From Alloalcanivorax mobilis (GTDB lineage: Bacteria > Pseudomonadota > Gammaproteobacteria > Pseudomonadales > Alcanivoracaceae), in assembly GCF_002864685.1 (NCBI RefSeq), contig NZ_NMQZ01000038.1, forward strand, positions 1 to 63,324: a stretch of 63,324 nucleotides of DNA, written 5' to 3'. How positions within the stretch are numbered: position 1 is the first letter of the stretch; the number at the start of each line of letters is the position of its first letter. The notes under the pieces are model-generated. The model saw only the letters and a list, made by a program, of their open reading frames with translations. It was not told where the DNA came from and did not search any database. Below are positions 44,847-55,068 of the stretch, one piece after another. The position numbers and the translations under genes are program-made.

Positions 44847-45698
44847 CTATCCGACTTTCGCCTCCAGCACCCTGACCATGGGCGTGCCCCGGGTGCGCGG
44901 AATCGGTAGGGCGGCGTAATAGTCCGCCGGGTCGTGCACGGTCAGGGCGTCGAAGCCCTGGGCGGTGAAGTGGGCCCGGGTTTCGGCGTCGGAGCGGAAA
45001 TGGAAACTCACCTGACTGCGCGACACGGCGCCGAGCGCGCCGCCCAGGGTTTTCAGGGTGCGTTGAAAGCGCATATTGGCGTAAAGGGGGTAGTTGTCAC
45101 ACAGGTAAATCCCTTTGGGGAAGGCACGCAGGCCCTCGGCAAGGCGGCGCCAGAACGGCGCCAGGGTGGCCAGGCTGAAATAATTGATCAGCCCTTCCGT
45201 GATCACCACCACCGGCCGCGTCGGGTCCAGCCGCCGCAGCAGGGCGGTGACACTCTCGGCGCTGTCCGGGTCGAGAATATTGACCGCTTCCACGCGGTGA
45301 TCCGGCCCCAGCGCGCCCTGGCGCGCCAGTAAGCGGCGCTTGCGCCGGGCCATGTCCGGCAGATCCGCCTCCACATAGGTGATCGCGGCGAAGCGCTCGC
45401 GGAACCGGCAGCCGCGCGGCGACAGGCCGCAGGCGATCTCCACCACCTGAAGAGCCGGATCGGCGGCGATCAGCGCTGCCAGGCGGGCGTCGATCAGATG
45501 GTGCCGCTGCAGCAGAAAAGTGCGGATGTTACCGCCCAGCAGCCGCTTGCCGAGCGCCTCGAACGGGCTCATCGCCCGATACAACAAAGCGCCCTGGCGA
45601 GTATGGAAAAATGGCTCGGACAGGCCGTGCCGCACCCACACCTGGCCGGTGTACAGGGCGGTAAAGCTGATTGATGAGGAGTCCGGGGCGCGCGCCAT
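44847..45698 (-). CDS. Class I SAM-dependent methyltransferase, leucine carboxyl methyltransferase-like
   Basis: A 283-residue protein. The SAM-binding region is [19 protein letters not shown] (near residue 85) followed by [15 protein letters not shown], then [13 protein letters not shown], the post-III signature of the LCM/PPM1 family. Family members methylate carboxylates or small molecules; the substrate here is unknown. It is inserted between holA and proA, a position not occupied in the Pseudomonas cluster, so it is probably a lineage-specific addition. Confidence 0.85.
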   Translation of the reverse strand: MARAPDSSSISFTALYTGQVWVRHGLSEPFFHTRQGALLYRAMSPFEALGKRLLGGNIRTFLLQRHHLIDARLAALIAADPALQVVEIACGLSPRGCRFRERFAAITYVEADLPDMARRKRRLLARQGALGPDHRVEAVNILDPDSAESVTALLRRLDPTRPVVVITEGLINYFSLATLAPFWRRLAEGLRAFPKGIYLCDNYPLYANMRFQRTLKTLGGALGAVSRSQVSFHFRSDAETRAHFTAQGFDALTVHDPADYYAALPIPRTRGTPMVRVLEAKVG

Positions 45699-45774
45699 GG
45701 GAGGGTCCTTGAATGGATATAGGGATCAGAATACAGGATATCGGATGAAGCGGGCTTTGTGGCGATGGGTAATG

Positions 45775-45797
45775 AGTTAAAAGTTAAAAGTTAAAAG
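45775..45797. repeat. AGTTAAA heptamer tandem repeat, single arm
   Basis: Three copies of AGTTAAA lie in the 140-base gap between holA and the methyltransferase gene. No clear inverted partner is seen; the sequence before it (GGATATAGGGATCAGAATACAGG) may be a decayed arm. Confidence 0.75.
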
Positions 45798-45838
45798 CGG
45801 TGCCAGTGAGCGGGTTTGTTATCGGTTGCCGCGCCGAT

Positions 45839-46840
45839 TCACCGCTCCATGATCGCCGGCAGCGGCGCGCCGGTGAGGCGCATCACCAGGCTGGCCAGGT
45901 GCTGCCAGGGGTCGCCGGGGCTCATGCCCTTGATGGCCTGATCGCCCTGCACCGCCAGTTGCAGGGCGCGATGGATTTGCCGGGGTGGCAGGCGGTTGGC
46001 CTGGGCCTGCAAGGCGCGCAGCCGTTGCGGCGGCATGCGCGGCGGGGCGCCACCGCTGGCCAGGGCGTCCAGGGTGCGCACTTCCCGGGCCAGGGCCCAG
46101 AGCACCACGGGCGCTTCCACGCCTTCCGCGCGCAGGGTGCGCAGGATGCGCATGGCACGGGGGGCGTCACCGCCGCTGATGGCGTCGGTGAGATCGAACG
46201 GCGTATAGCGGCTGGAATCGCCCACCGCCTGCTGCACATTGACGGCGGTGACCTGGCCATCGTCGGCGATCAGCGCCAGCTTATCCACTTCCTGGGCGGC
46301 CGCCAGCAGGTTGCCTTCGCTGCGCTGAATCAGCAGCTCCAGCGCCTCCTCGCCGATGCTCAGGCCGCGGCTGGACAACCTTTCGCGCAACCAGTGTTGC
46401 AGTTGCTTGCCTTCCACTGGCCACACTTCCAGCACCGCGCCGCTGCTTTCCAGGGCCTTGACCCAGGCACTGTTCCAATCCCGGCGGCGGTCCAGCCGTG
46501 AGCAACGCACCAGCAGCAGGGTGTCCGGCGAGCCCTGGGCGAGCAGCTCGCGGATGATCTCGCTGCCGTTTTTGTCCGGGCGTTTGTCCAGCAGCACCAG
46601 TTCAAGAATACGGCGGCCGCCGAACAGGCTCATGCTCTGGGCTTCGTTGCGCAGCGCGTTCCAGTCGATGCCGGTGTCGGCGCTGAACCGGTGGCGCTCG
46701 TCGAAACCGCGCTCGCGGGCGCTGGCGCGCAGGGCGTCCAGGGCTTCGTCCTGTTGCAGCGGCTCGTCGCCGGCCACCAGGTAGGCGTTGAGCAGATCGC
46801 CTTGCAGGTGTTTGCCGAGCTGTTCGACGCGCAGGCGCAT
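45839..46840 (-). CDS. holA: DNA polymerase III delta subunit
   Basis: A 333-residue clamp-loader subunit: AYLVAGDEPLQQDEALDALR at the N-terminus, RRILELVLLDKRPDKNG, and the C-terminal LWALAREVRTLDAL. It opens the sliding clamp in the gamma complex. It is four bases downstream of lptE, the universal leuS-lptE-holA order. Confidence 0.94.
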   Translation of the reverse strand: MRLRVEQLGKHLQGDLLNAYLVAGDEPLQQDEALDALRASARERGFDERHRFSADTGIDWNALRNEAQSMSLFGGRRILELVLLDKRPDKNGSEIIRELLAQGSPDTLLLVRCSRLDRRRDWNSAWVKALESSGAVLEVWPVEGKQLQHWLRERLSSRGLSIGEEALELLIQRSEGNLLAAAQEVDKLALIADDGQVTAVNVQQAVGDSSRYTPFDLTDAISGGDAPRAMRILRTLRAEGVEAPVVLWALAREVRTLDALASGGAPPRMPPQRLRALQAQANRLPPRQIHRALQLAVQGDQAIKGMSPGDPWQHLASLVMRLTGAPLPAIMER

Positions 46841-46844
46841 GGGA

Positions 46845-47345
46845 CTACTCTTCTTTCGGCACGATTTTGCGGGAGGCGTCGGCGATATGGTTGATCAGCC
46901 GGTAGGTGATGTCGTCGAACAGGTCTTCTTCCACCAGGTATTCTTCGTCGGAGGTGGCGGTGACGTTGTCCGGCGAGTAAGCGAAGCTGCGGATCGCCAT
47001 GATGTGCCGGGGGGGATTGAGCACCGCGTTGGTTTTGCGGTCGATCAATTGCCAGATGATCTCGTAGGTCAGCTCCCGCTCGGCGGCGCGGCCGCGTTCG
47101 TCCACGGCGGCGGTGCGCCGGTTCCAGCGCTCGTCGATGATGTTGACGATGTACGGCGACTGGCTGTGCACCAGGGTGCCGCTGGGCGCCAGGCCACGCT
47201 CCACGTTGTAACGCAGGCGCGCGCTGGCGCCCACCAGGGTGACGCTTTCAAAGCGCGGGTTTTGCGTGTCGCCGCGCAACTGCCAGCCACTGCAGGCGGC
47301 CAGTACGAGGCTCAGTGCCAGTATCAAAAGCGTGCGCGGCTTCAT
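46845..47345 (-). CDS. lptE: LPS-assembly lipoprotein LptE
   Basis: A 166-residue outer-membrane lipoprotein with signal LILALSLVLAACSGWQLRG (lipobox Cys near residue 19), which plugs the LptD barrel. The C-terminal DDITYRLINHIADAS matches the family. It is downstream of leuS. Confidence 0.93.
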   Translation of the reverse strand: MKPRTLLILALSLVLAACSGWQLRGDTQNPRFESVTLVGASARLRYNVERGLAPSGTLVHSQSPYIVNIIDERWNRRTAAVDERGRAAERELTYEIIWQLIDRKTNAVLNPPRHIMAIRSFAYSPDNVTATSDEEYLVEEDLFDDITYRLINHIADASRKIVPKEE

Positions 47346-47393
47346 CTCGCTGTCCTTTTCATTGGTGCCCGGCGTTGGCGCGCCGGGCGGCCG

Positions 47394-49844
47394 TCAATTG
47401 GCGACAATATTGACCAGTTTACCGGGCACCACGATCACTTTGCGCACGGTTTTGCCGTCGGTGAATTTGCGCACATTGGGCTCTTCCCGGGCCAGGGTTT
47501 CCAGTTCGTCGTTGGCGGCGCCCACCGGCACTTCCAGCTTGGCGCGAACCTTGCCGTTGACCTGAATCACCAGCTCCACGGAATCCTTCACCAGAGCATG
47601 TTCGTCCACCACTGGCCAGGGTGCGTCGATCACCGCGCCGTCGTGGCCCAGGGCCGCCCAAAGAGCGTGGCTGGCGTGGGGGATGATCGGCGAAAGCAGC
47701 AAAACGGCGGCATCCAGGGCTTCCTGACGGGCGGCGCGAGCGTTGTCGTCATCACCTTGAAAGCGGCTGATTTCGTTGCTCAGTTCCATCACCGCGGCAA
47801 TGGCGGTGTTGAAGGTGTAGCGGCGGCTGATGTCGTCGCCCACTTTCTGGATCGTCTCGTGGGTTTTGCGACGCAGCGCTTTGGCGTCGCGGTCCAGAGC
47901 GCTCACGTTCAGGGTCGGCACCGGGCCTGTCTCCAGGTGCTCGGCGACCAGCCGCCACAGCCGCTTGATAAACCGGTGCGCGCCTTCCACGCCGGAGTCG
48001 TTCCATTCCAGCGACTGTTCCGGCGGCGCCGCGAACATCATGAACAGGCGCACGGTGTCGGCGCCGTATTCCTCGATCATCGCTTGCGGGTCCACGGTGT
48101 TGCCCTTGGACTTGGACATCTTGGCGCCGTCCTTGAGCACCATGCCCTGGCACAGCAGACGCTTGAACGGTTCGTCGGATTCCACCAGGCCGGTGTCGCG
48201 CAGCAGCTTATGGAAAAAGCGCGAGTACAGCAGATGCAAAATGGCGTGTTCGATGCCGCCCACGTACTGGTCCACCGGCAGCCAGTAGTTGGCGCGCTCC
48301 GGGTCGAGCATGGCGGTGTCGTTGTCCGGGCAGGTGAAGCGCGCCGCGTACCAGCTCGATTCCATAAAGGTGTCGAAGGTGTCGGTTTCGCGGGTCGCCG
48401 GCTGGCCGTTGTATTCGGCTTTCGCCCACTCCGGGTCCGCTTTGATCGGCGAGGTGACGCCGTCCATTTCCACGTCTTCGGGCAGCACCACCGGCAGTTG
48501 ATCCTCGGGCACCGGCACCTGGGTGCCGTCGTCCAGGGTCAGCATCGGGATCGGCGCGCCCCAGTAGCGTTGGCGGGACACGCCCCAGTCACGAAGACGA
48601 TAGTTAACGGTGCGCTCGCCTTTTTTATGTTGTTCCAGCCAGGCGGCGATGGCGTCGAAGCCTTCGGCGGACGTCAGGCCGTCGAATTCACCGGAGTTCA
48701 CCAATCGGCCCTTGGCGGTGAAGGCTCCCTGTTCCAGGTCGATGGGCTCGCCATTGGCGGGCTCGATCACCGGGCGGATCGGCAAATTATATTTTTGCGC
48801 GAACTCGAAATCGCGCTGATCGTGGGCCGGCACCGCCATCACCGCGCCGGAGCCGTAGTCCATCAGCACGAAGTTGGCGATCCACAGCGGCACTTCCTCG
48901 CCGCTGATCGGGTGGATCGCGTAGCGGCCGGTGAACACGCCTTTCTTCTCCATGGTGGCCAGTTCCGCTTCGGCCATCTTGGTGTGGGTGCAGTCATCGA
49001 CGAAGGCGGCGATCTCTTTATTGTCGCCGGCGGCCAGTTGCGCGATCGGATGCTGCGCCGCCACCGCCACGTAGCTGACCCCCATCAGGGTGTCCGGGCG
49101 AGTGGTGTAGACGCTCAGGGTTTCGTCGCTGCCTTTAAGAACAAAGTCCAGTTGCACGCCTTCGGAGCGGCCGATCCAGTTTTTCTGCATGGTCTTGACC
49201 TGTTCCGGCCAGCCATCCAGTTGCTCCAGATCGTCGAGCAGTTCATCCGCGTAGGCGGTGATCTTGACGAACCACTGGGGGATGTCCTTGCGTTCCACCA
49301 GGGCGCCGGAGCGCCAGCCGCGGCCGTCGATCACCTGTTCGTTGGCGAGCACGGTCTGGTCCACCGGGTCCCAGTTGACCGTGGACATCTTCTTGTAGAC
49401 CAGGCCCTTCTCGTACAGCTTGGTGAAGAACCACTGCTCCCAGCGGTAGTACTCTGGCGTGCAGGTGGCCAGCTCGCGGTCCCAGTCGTAGCCGAAGCCC
49501 AGGCGTTGCAACTGGCCGCGCATGTAATCGATGTTTTCGTAGGTCCAGGCGGCCGGCGCGCTCTTGTTCTTAATCGCCGCGTTCTCCGCCGGCAGGCCGA
49601 AGGCGTCCCAGCCCATCGGTTGCAGCACGTTCTTGCCCTGCATGCGCTGGTAGCGGCTGATCACATCGCCGATGGTGTAGTTGCGCACGTGGCCCATGTG
49701 CAGCCGGCCGGACGGGTAGGGGAACATGCTCAGGCAATAAAACTTTTCCTTGCCGGGATGCTCGGTGACCTTGAAGCTCTGGTGTTGGTTCCAGTAGCTC
49801 TGGGCTTCATCTTCTACCTGGTCGGGGCGATACTGTTCGTCCAT
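47394..49844 (-). CDS. leuS: Leucyl-tRNA synthetase
   Basis: An 816-residue class I synthetase: HIGH motif [13 protein letters not shown], editing domain with TTRPDTLMG and [23 protein letters not shown] in [11 protein letters not shown], and a C-terminal [15 protein letters not shown]. Compared with E. coli LeuRS it lacks the roughly 45-residue leucine-specific insertion just before KMSKS and the zinc cysteines (VNWDPVDQT in place of VNWCPNDQT). This explains its shorter length and is not damage. The start MDEQYRP was chosen by homology. Confidence 0.95.
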   Translation of the reverse strand: MDEQYRPDQVEDEAQSYWNQHQSFKVTEHPGKEKFYCLSMFPYPSGRLHMGHVRNYTIGDVISRYQRMQGKNVLQPMGWDAFGLPAENAAIKNKSAPAAWTYENIDYMRGQLQRLGFGYDWDRELATCTPEYYRWEQWFFTKLYEKGLVYKKMSTVNWDPVDQTVLANEQVIDGRGWRSGALVERKDIPQWFVKITAYADELLDDLEQLDGWPEQVKTMQKNWIGRSEGVQLDFVLKGSDETLSVYTTRPDTLMGVSYVAVAAQHPIAQLAAGDNKEIAAFVDDCTHTKMAEAELATMEKKGVFTGRYAIHPISGEEVPLWIANFVLMDYGSGAVMAVPAHDQRDFEFAQKYNLPIRPVIEPANGEPIDLEQGAFTAKGRLVNSGEFDGLTSAEGFDAIAAWLEQHKKGERTVNYRLRDWGVSRQRYWGAPIPMLTLDDGTQVPVPEDQLPVVLPEDVEMDGVTSPIKADPEWAKAEYNGQPATRETDTFDTFMESSWYAARFTCPDNDTAMLDPERANYWLPVDQYVGGIEHAILHLLYSRFFHKLLRDTGLVESDEPFKRLLCQGMVLKDGAKMSKSKGNTVDPQAMIEEYGADTVRLFMMFAAPPEQSLEWNDSGVEGAHRFIKRLWRLVAEHLETGPVPTLNVSALDRDAKALRRKTHETIQKVGDDISRRYTFNTAIAAVMELSNEISRFQGDDDNARAARQEALDAAVLLLSPIIPHASHALWAALGHDGAVIDAPWPVVDEHALVKDSVELVIQVNGKVRAKLEVPVGAANDELETLAREEPNVRKFTDGKTVRKVIVVPGKLVNIVAN

Positions 49845-49927
49845 CGGTTCTCTTGGTGCGGCATGATTGGAATAGGGGTGTGCTCCGCTGGAGCACATAA
49901 CGGCCACATAGGATACATGAGCACGCC

Positions 49928-50566
49928 GTGCGCAGACAGCGGATGCGATTCGTGTTGATCACCGCGCTGGCACTGGTGCTGATTGCCGCCACGTTGCCAG
50001 CGCTGGTGCGTCAGCTCTATCCGCCGTTGCCGCCGGTGGCCGGCGGCGACGACCCGGCGGCGGTGGTGGTGCTGGGCGCCGGAAGACGCCCGGCGGGCGA
50101 GGGCTATGCGCCCAACGCCACCGGGCTGCGGCGTTTGCATCTGGGCCTGGGCGAGGCACGCCGGCGCGGCCTGCCGCTGCTGCTCAGCGGCGGCGCCAGT
50201 GGTCGCACCCCGGCCCGCCAGGCCAACAGCGAGGCCAGCCTGTTAGCCAGCGAGGCCCGGCGGCTGGCGCCGGACATCGCCCTGATGCTGGAACCGGAAA
50301 GCCGCAATACCTGGGAAAACGCCACCCTCAGCGCCGCCCTGCTGCGCGAGAAAGGCATCGACCGGGTGGTGCTGGTCACCGACCGCGCCCACATGCCGCG
50401 CGCCATGCTCTGTTTCCAGGCCCAGGGCATCCGCGTGACACCGGTGTCGGTGCCAGCGATCCCCGACCCCGCCTGGCTCCCCTCCGCCGCCGCCCTCTCG
50501 CAAGTGCCCCTGATCTGGCGCGAATGGCTGGCGCTGCTTTGGTATCATGTGAAGTATGGGGTTTGA
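49928..50566 (+). CDS. YdcF/SanA-type DUF218 membrane protein
   Basis: A 212-residue protein with one N-terminal helix ([16 protein letters not shown]) and a periplasmic DUF218 domain: [45 protein letters not shown] and [14 protein letters not shown]. These are the nucleotide-fold motifs of the ElyC/SanA family, implicated in envelope integrity. The GTG start is weakly supported; an ATG five codons later is an alternative. It is divergent from leuS. Confidence 0.88.
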   Translation: MRRQRMRFVLITALALVLIAATLPALVRQLYPPLPPVAGGDDPAAVVVLGAGRRPAGEGYAPNATGLRRLHLGLGEARRRGLPLLLSGGASGRTPARQANSEASLLASEARRLAPDIALMLEPESRNTWENATLSAALLREKGIDRVVLVTDRAHMPRAMLCFQAQGIRVTPVSVPAIPDPAWLPSAAALSQVPLIWREWLALLWYHVKYGV

Positions 50567-50573
50567 GGGGTAA

Positions 50574-50705
50574 GCCTGACGCCGGACGCCGGACGCCGGA
50601 CGCTAAACCCAGCGCGGACAGTAATGGTGTGTTTGCTGAGCGGCAGGAAACACACCGGTACTTTCAGGTTGCGGGTTTAGCGTCCGGCGTCTAGCGTCAG
50701 GCGTC
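50574..50705. repeat. Nested inverted repeat with ACGCCGG/GCGTCCG heptamer arms
   Basis: The outer left arm 50574-50610 has three CGGACGC-type units and ends CTAAACCC. The outer right arm 50673-50705 starts GGGTTTAGCGTCC and has related units. Inside is a second hairpin GGTGTGTTT...AAACACACC (50626-50657). The element fills the gap between the convergent DUF218 and SulP genes. Confidence 0.85.
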
Positions 50706-50714
50706 CCGCGCCCC

Positions 50715-52421
50715 TCACCGCACCTCCGGGTGCGCGGGCAGCAACCCCTGGCAGGCGCTGTCGGGGTCGAGGGTGTGCAGGGCTTCGAAATGGCTGAGAA
50801 ACACCTGACCGCCGAGCTGGTCGAGGAAGCTGGAGTGTGTCAGGCGGTCCATTACCGGGCCTTTTACTTCGGAAAGATGCAGGGTCAGGCCGGCGTCGTG
50901 CAGGCGTTGGTTGAGGGTTTCCAGGCTGTCCAGGGCGCTGGCGTCGATGTGGCTGATGGCCGAGCACAGCAGCACCACATGGCGCACCGTCGGGCGTTGT
51001 ACCGCGATGTCGTAGATAGCGTCTTCCACCTGCCGGGCGTTGGCGAAGAACAGCGATTCGTCGACCCGCAATGACAGCACCGTGGGCGACACCACCACCC
51101 GGTGGCGCAGCACATTGCGGAAGTGTTCGGTGCCGGGCATCTGCCCCAGCTCCGCCATGTGCGGCTGGCTGGTGCGCCACAGATGCAGGGCCAGGGCGCT
51201 GGCGACGCCGGTGATCAGGCCGGCGGTGATGCCCAGCAGCAGCACCCCGGCCAGGGTCACCAGCAGGGCGAGAAAGTCGCTGCGCGAGTAGCGCCAGGTG
51301 CGCACCACGGTGCCCGGGTCGAGCAGGCCGAGCACGGCGATGATGATGGTCGCGGCCAGCGTCGCCTTGGGAAGATAATACAGCCACGGGGTCAGCCACA
51401 GCGCCACCAGCGCCAGCCCGGCGGCGGTGAACACGCCGGCCATGGGCGTGCGCGCGCCGGCGTCGTAGTTGACCACCGAGCGGGCGAAGCCACCGGTGAT
51501 GGGAAAGCCGCCACTGAAGGCGGCGGCCAGATTGGCGGCGCCGAGGCCGTTCAGTTCCCGGTTGGGGTCGATGCGCTGGCGCCGTTTGGCGGCCAGGGTC
51601 TGAGCCACCGACACCGATTCCACGAAACCGACCAGGCCGATCAGCAGCGCCGGCAGCGCCAGTTGCCGCCACAGCTGAGCGTCCCAGGCGGGCAGCGTGA
51701 GCCCGGGTAAACCGCCGGGAATCTCGCCGATCACCGCCACGCCGACGCCGTCCAGGTGCCAGCCGGCCACCGCCAGGGTGCTGAGCACCACCGCCGCCAA
51801 CGGCGCCAGCCGTGCCAGCGGGCCGCCCAGCCGGCGTAATGCGAGCAGGGCGCACAGCACCAGCAGGCTGAGTGCCAGGGTGGCGCTGTTAATGGCGCCG
51901 GGGTCCGCCAGCAGCGCGCGGATCAGCGCCGGCAGGGTGTCGCCCGGCGCGCTCACGCCGAGCAGATGTTTGAGCTGGCTGGCGGCGATCAGCAGCCCCG
52001 AGGCGAGGATCAGGCCGCTGATCACCGCGTGGCTGAGCAGGTTGGCCACCCAGCCCATGCGCAGCAGCCCCATCAGCAGCAAAAAAGCGCCGCTGAGCAG
52101 GGCCAGCACCAGGGCCGCTTGCAGGTATTCGGGGCTGCCCGGTGCCGCCACCTGGCTGGCGGCGGCGGCGGTCATCAGCGACACCACCGCCATCGGTCCC
52201 ACCGACAGGGTGCGGCTGGAGCCGAACAGCGCGTAGACCACCAGGGGCAGCATGCTGGCGTACAGGCCGGTCTGTGGTGGCAGGCCGGCCAGCAGCGCGT
52301 AGGCGAGCGCCTGGGGGATCATCATCAAGGTGACGATCAGCGCCGCGTTCAGGTCGGCCAGGGCGTCGGCGCGGCGATAACCGCTCAGCCAGTCGCGCGC
52401 GGGTAACGGCAACTTAACCAC
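50715..52421 (-). CDS. SulP family inorganic anion transporter with STAS domain
   Basis: A 568-residue SLC26/SulP protein: N-terminal RADALADLNAALIVTLMMIPQ, 12-14 helices, and a C-terminal cytosolic STAS domain (about 440-550, VVLLCSAISHIDASALDSLE). It likely moves sulfate, bicarbonate or a related anion. It is 30 bases downstream of the DUF442-SQR gene, so export of sulfur oxyanions from sulfide oxidation is a reasonable guess. Confidence 0.9.
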   Translation of the reverse strand: MVKLPLPARDWLSGYRRADALADLNAALIVTLMMIPQALAYALLAGLPPQTGLYASMLPLVVYALFGSSRTLSVGPMAVVSLMTAAAASQVAAPGSPEYLQAALVLALLSGAFLLLMGLLRMGWVANLLSHAVISGLILASGLLIAASQLKHLLGVSAPGDTLPALIRALLADPGAINSATLALSLLVLCALLALRRLGGPLARLAPLAAVVLSTLAVAGWHLDGVGVAVIGEIPGGLPGLTLPAWDAQLWRQLALPALLIGLVGFVESVSVAQTLAAKRRQRIDPNRELNGLGAANLAAAFSGGFPITGGFARSVVNYDAGARTPMAGVFTAAGLALVALWLTPWLYYLPKATLAATIIIAVLGLLDPGTVVRTWRYSRSDFLALLVTLAGVLLLGITAGLITGVASALALHLWRTSQPHMAELGQMPGTEHFRNVLRHRVVVSPTVLSLRVDESLFFANARQVEDAIYDIAVQRPTVRHVVLLCSAISHIDASALDSLETLNQRLHDAGLTLHLSEVKGPVMDRLTHSSFLDQLGGQVFLSHFEALHTLDPDSACQGLLPAHPEVR

Positions 52422-52451
52422 CGGCGGTCAGGTTCGGGGCGCCCGGGGCGA

Positions 52452-54143
52452 TCAGACGCTTTTCTTGGGTTGAGTGCCGGTCAGCCATTCGTGGCCCTTG
52501 AGCATCAGATTGAAATAAATCGGCGGCAGCGCCTGGGCTTTGAGCAGCCAGTAAAGTTTGCGTGCCTTGGTGGGGTCCAGGGGAAAGCTGGGTTGCAGCG
52601 CGCCCTGGTAGCCGAACTCGGCCATGATCACCTTGCCGCGCTCCACCGTCAGCGGGCAGGCGCCGTAACCATCGTAGCGGCCTTCCAGAGCGCGGCCGTC
52701 GAGGTGAGCAAGCAGGTTGGCCGCCACCACCGGCGCTTGTTTGCGCACCGCGGCGGCGGTTTTGGCGTTGCCGGTGCCGCTGCTGTCGCCAATACCGAAC
52801 ACCGTTGGGAACCGGTTGTGTTGCAGGGTTTCGGCGTGCAGGTCGAGCCAGCCGGCGCCGTTGGCCAGGGCGCTGTCGCGCACGCATTGCGGTGCGCGCT
52901 GGGGCGGCGTGACGTGCAGCAAATCGAACGCCTCGCGCCGTTCGCTCTGGTTGCCGTCGGCGTCGGTGTCGGTGAACCAGGCGGTGCGCTGGCCGGCGTC
53001 CACCGCTTTCAGGTTGCTGTTGAAATCCAGATGGGCGCGGTAGCGGCGAATGTATTCCATCAACGGCGGCACGAAGGTTTCGACGCCGAACAGCACTCCG
53101 CCGGCGTTGTGGAAGTGCACGTCGATGTGCTCGAGCACGCCCTGCTGTTCCCAGTGGTGGCACGACAGATAGAGGGCTTTTTGCGGGGCGCCGGCGCATT
53201 TGATCGGCATCGGTGGCTGGGTGAACAGGGCGCGGCCGCTTTTCAGGTTCTGCACGCATTCCCAGGTATAGGGCGCGTAATCGAACAGGTAGTTGCTGGT
53301 CACGCCGTTATGGCCAAGGCTCTCGCGCAGCCCTTCCACGCCGTCCAGATGCAGCTCCAGGCCCGGGGCCACCACCAGGGTGCGGTAGGCGATGCGTTCG
53401 CCGTCGTCCAACACCACCTGGTTCTGCTCCGGGTCGAAGCCGGCGACGGCGGCGCGGATCCACTTGCTGCCCCGGGGCATGACCCGGGCCATCGCCCGGG
53501 CGGTGTCGGCGCGCCGAAAGGCTCCGGCGCCAACCAGGGTCCAGGCCGGCTGATAGTAATGGGTGTCGCGGGGTTCGATCACCGCCACCGTCAATGAGGG
53601 GCGGCGTTTCAAGATGCTGGCGGCGGCCGCCAGGCCACCGGCGCCGCCGCCGACGATCAGCACATCCCAGGTGCGCGCCGGGCTGCGGCCGGCGCTTTCA
53701 GTGTGGCTGGCCGGCCCCTGGTGCCAGCGTTGTTGCAGGCGTTCGCTCAGCTTGCTCAGGTCGTAGCCGGCGCTTTCGGCGGTGGCGAGAACGGTCTTCG
53801 GGTCCAGCCGGCGGCTTTGTGACAACGCCCACAGGCTGCTGCTGCGGTTGCCGGTACGGCAGAAGGCCAGCACCGGGCCACGGGCATGCTGCATCAACGA
53901 ACCGAAGCGCTCCACCAGATCGTCATTGAGCTGGCCGGGCACCACCGGCAGCGCATAGTAGGCCAGGCCAGCGTCGCGAGCGGCCTGTTCGAGCGCCGCG
54001 CCGGTGGGTTGATCCTCGCCTTCGTGTTCCGGACGGTTGTTGATCACGGAATGAAAACCGGCCTCGGCGAGGGTGGGCATGTCCTGCGGCTGCAACTGGC
54101 CGGCCACGGCGAGATCGGGGGTGAGGCGATGTACTTCGGCCAT
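52452..54143 (-). CDS. DUF442 phosphatase-like domain fused to sulfide:quinone oxidoreductase-like flavoprotein
   Basis: A 563-residue fusion. Residues 1-110 are DUF442 (TIGR01244), a tyrosine-phosphatase fold with Cys95 in the AFCRTGNRSS loop. Residues 158-555 are an FAD-dependent type II SQR-like oxidoreductase: VLIVGGGAGGLAA, HYYQPAWTLVGAG, and the first redox Cys in PIKCAGAPQKALYLS. At the second redox position (GDC in human SQRDL) it has Ser (FGIGDSSGTG). Start MAEVHRLTP has AAGGAG upstream. It lies between the persulfide dioxygenase-like gene and sulP, forming a sulfide-detoxification operon. Confidence 0.9.
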   Translation of the reverse strand: MAEVHRLTPDLAVAGQLQPQDMPTLAEAGFHSVINNRPEHEGEDQPTGAALEQAARDAGLAYYALPVVPGQLNDDLVERFGSLMQHARGPVLAFCRTGNRSSSLWALSQSRRLDPKTVLATAESAGYDLSKLSERLQQRWHQGPASHTESAGRSPARTWDVLIVGGGAGGLAAAASILKRRPSLTVAVIEPRDTHYYQPAWTLVGAGAFRRADTARAMARVMPRGSKWIRAAVAGFDPEQNQVVLDDGERIAYRTLVVAPGLELHLDGVEGLRESLGHNGVTSNYLFDYAPYTWECVQNLKSGRALFTQPPMPIKCAGAPQKALYLSCHHWEQQGVLEHIDVHFHNAGGVLFGVETFVPPLMEYIRRYRAHLDFNSNLKAVDAGQRTAWFTDTDADGNQSERREAFDLLHVTPPQRAPQCVRDSALANGAGWLDLHAETLQHNRFPTVFGIGDSSGTGNAKTAAAVRKQAPVVAANLLAHLDGRALEGRYDGYGACPLTVERGKVIMAEFGYQGALQPSFPLDPTKARKLYWLLKAQALPPIYFNLMLKGHEWLTGTQPKKSV

Positions 54144-54180
54144 CGGAGGCTCCTTGTTTTGTGCGGGCTCGCTGCCCCCG

Positions 54181-55047
54181 TTACAGGGCATTCAGCGGAA
54201 TTTTCAGGTAGTGCGTGCCGTTGACCTCCGCCGGCGGCAGGTGGCCGGCGCGCATGTTGACCTGCACCGAGGGCAGGATAAGCCGCGGCATATCCAGCGT
54301 CGCGTCACGCTGTTCGCGCATCGCCACGAACTGGTCCTCGTCGATGCCCTCGTGCACATGGATATTGGCCCGTCGCTGCTCGCCGACGGTGGTCTCCCAG
54401 CAATACTGGTCGCGCCCCTCGGGCAAATAATCGTGGCAGAGAAAGACACGGGTCTGGTCGGGCAGGGCCAGCAGTTTGCGGATCGAGCGATACAGGGTGC
54501 GCGCGTCGCCGCCGGGGAAGTCGCAGCGGGCGGTGCCATAATCCGGCATGAACAGAGTGTCGCCGACGAACAAAGCGTCGCCGATCAGATGGCTCATGCA
54601 CGCGGGGGTGTGGCCGGGGGTATGAAGGGCGCGCGCCGGCAGGTCGCCGACCTGATAGTGGTCGGTGTCGTGGAACAGGTGGTCGAACTGGCTGCCATCG
54701 CGGGCGAAGTCGGTGCCGGCATTGAAGACCTTGCCAAAGGTGTCCTGCACGGTACGGATGTGATCGCCGATCGCCAGCTTGCCGCCCACCCGTTGTTGAA
54801 TCCAGGGCGCGGCGGAGAGGTGATCCGCGTGCACGTGGGTTTCCAGCAGCCATTCCACGGTGAGCCGTTGCGCGCGCACGAAGTCCACCAGGCGTTGCGC
54901 GCTGCGATAGCCGGTGCGGCCACCATGGGCGTCGTAATCCAGCACCGAATCGATGATCGCGCAGCGACGGCTGGCCGGGTCGGTGACGATATAGCTGACG
55001 GTGTTGGTGGCGTCGTCGAAAAAGCTTTCGACTTGGGGGCGTGACAT
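54181..55047 (-). CDS. MBL-fold hydrolase, persulfide dioxygenase (ETHE1/Blh)-like
   Basis: A 288-residue metallo-beta-lactamase-fold protein: ESFFDDATNTVSYIVTD at the N-terminus, metal site THVHADHLS, HTPGHTPACMSHLIGD, FVGDTLFMPDYGTARCDFPGG and FLCHDYLPEG. These are hallmarks of the Blh/ETHE1 persulfide dioxygenases, which oxidise glutathione persulfide to sulfite. It is the first gene of the operon and starts after a leader containing a perfect 15-base inverted repeat. Confidence 0.92.
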   Translation of the reverse strand: MSRPQVESFFDDATNTVSYIVTDPASRRCAIIDSVLDYDAHGGRTGYRSAQRLVDFVRAQRLTVEWLLETHVHADHLSAAPWIQQRVGGKLAIGDHIRTVQDTFGKVFNAGTDFARDGSQFDHLFHDTDHYQVGDLPARALHTPGHTPACMSHLIGDALFVGDTLFMPDYGTARCDFPGGDARTLYRSIRKLLALPDQTRVFLCHDYLPEGRDQYCWETTVGEQRRANIHVHEGIDEDQFVAMREQRDATLDMPRLILPSVQVNMRAGHLPPAEVNGTHYLKIPLNAL

Positions 55048-55068
55048 GTCGGCGACCTCCTGGCCTGG

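Noticed and set aside
46788..49958. A 1056-codon open frame opposite leuS
   Set aside because: It is the antisense shadow of a fully conserved leuS and its translation is rich in His/Gly/Val with no family resemblance; high GC keeps such frames open.
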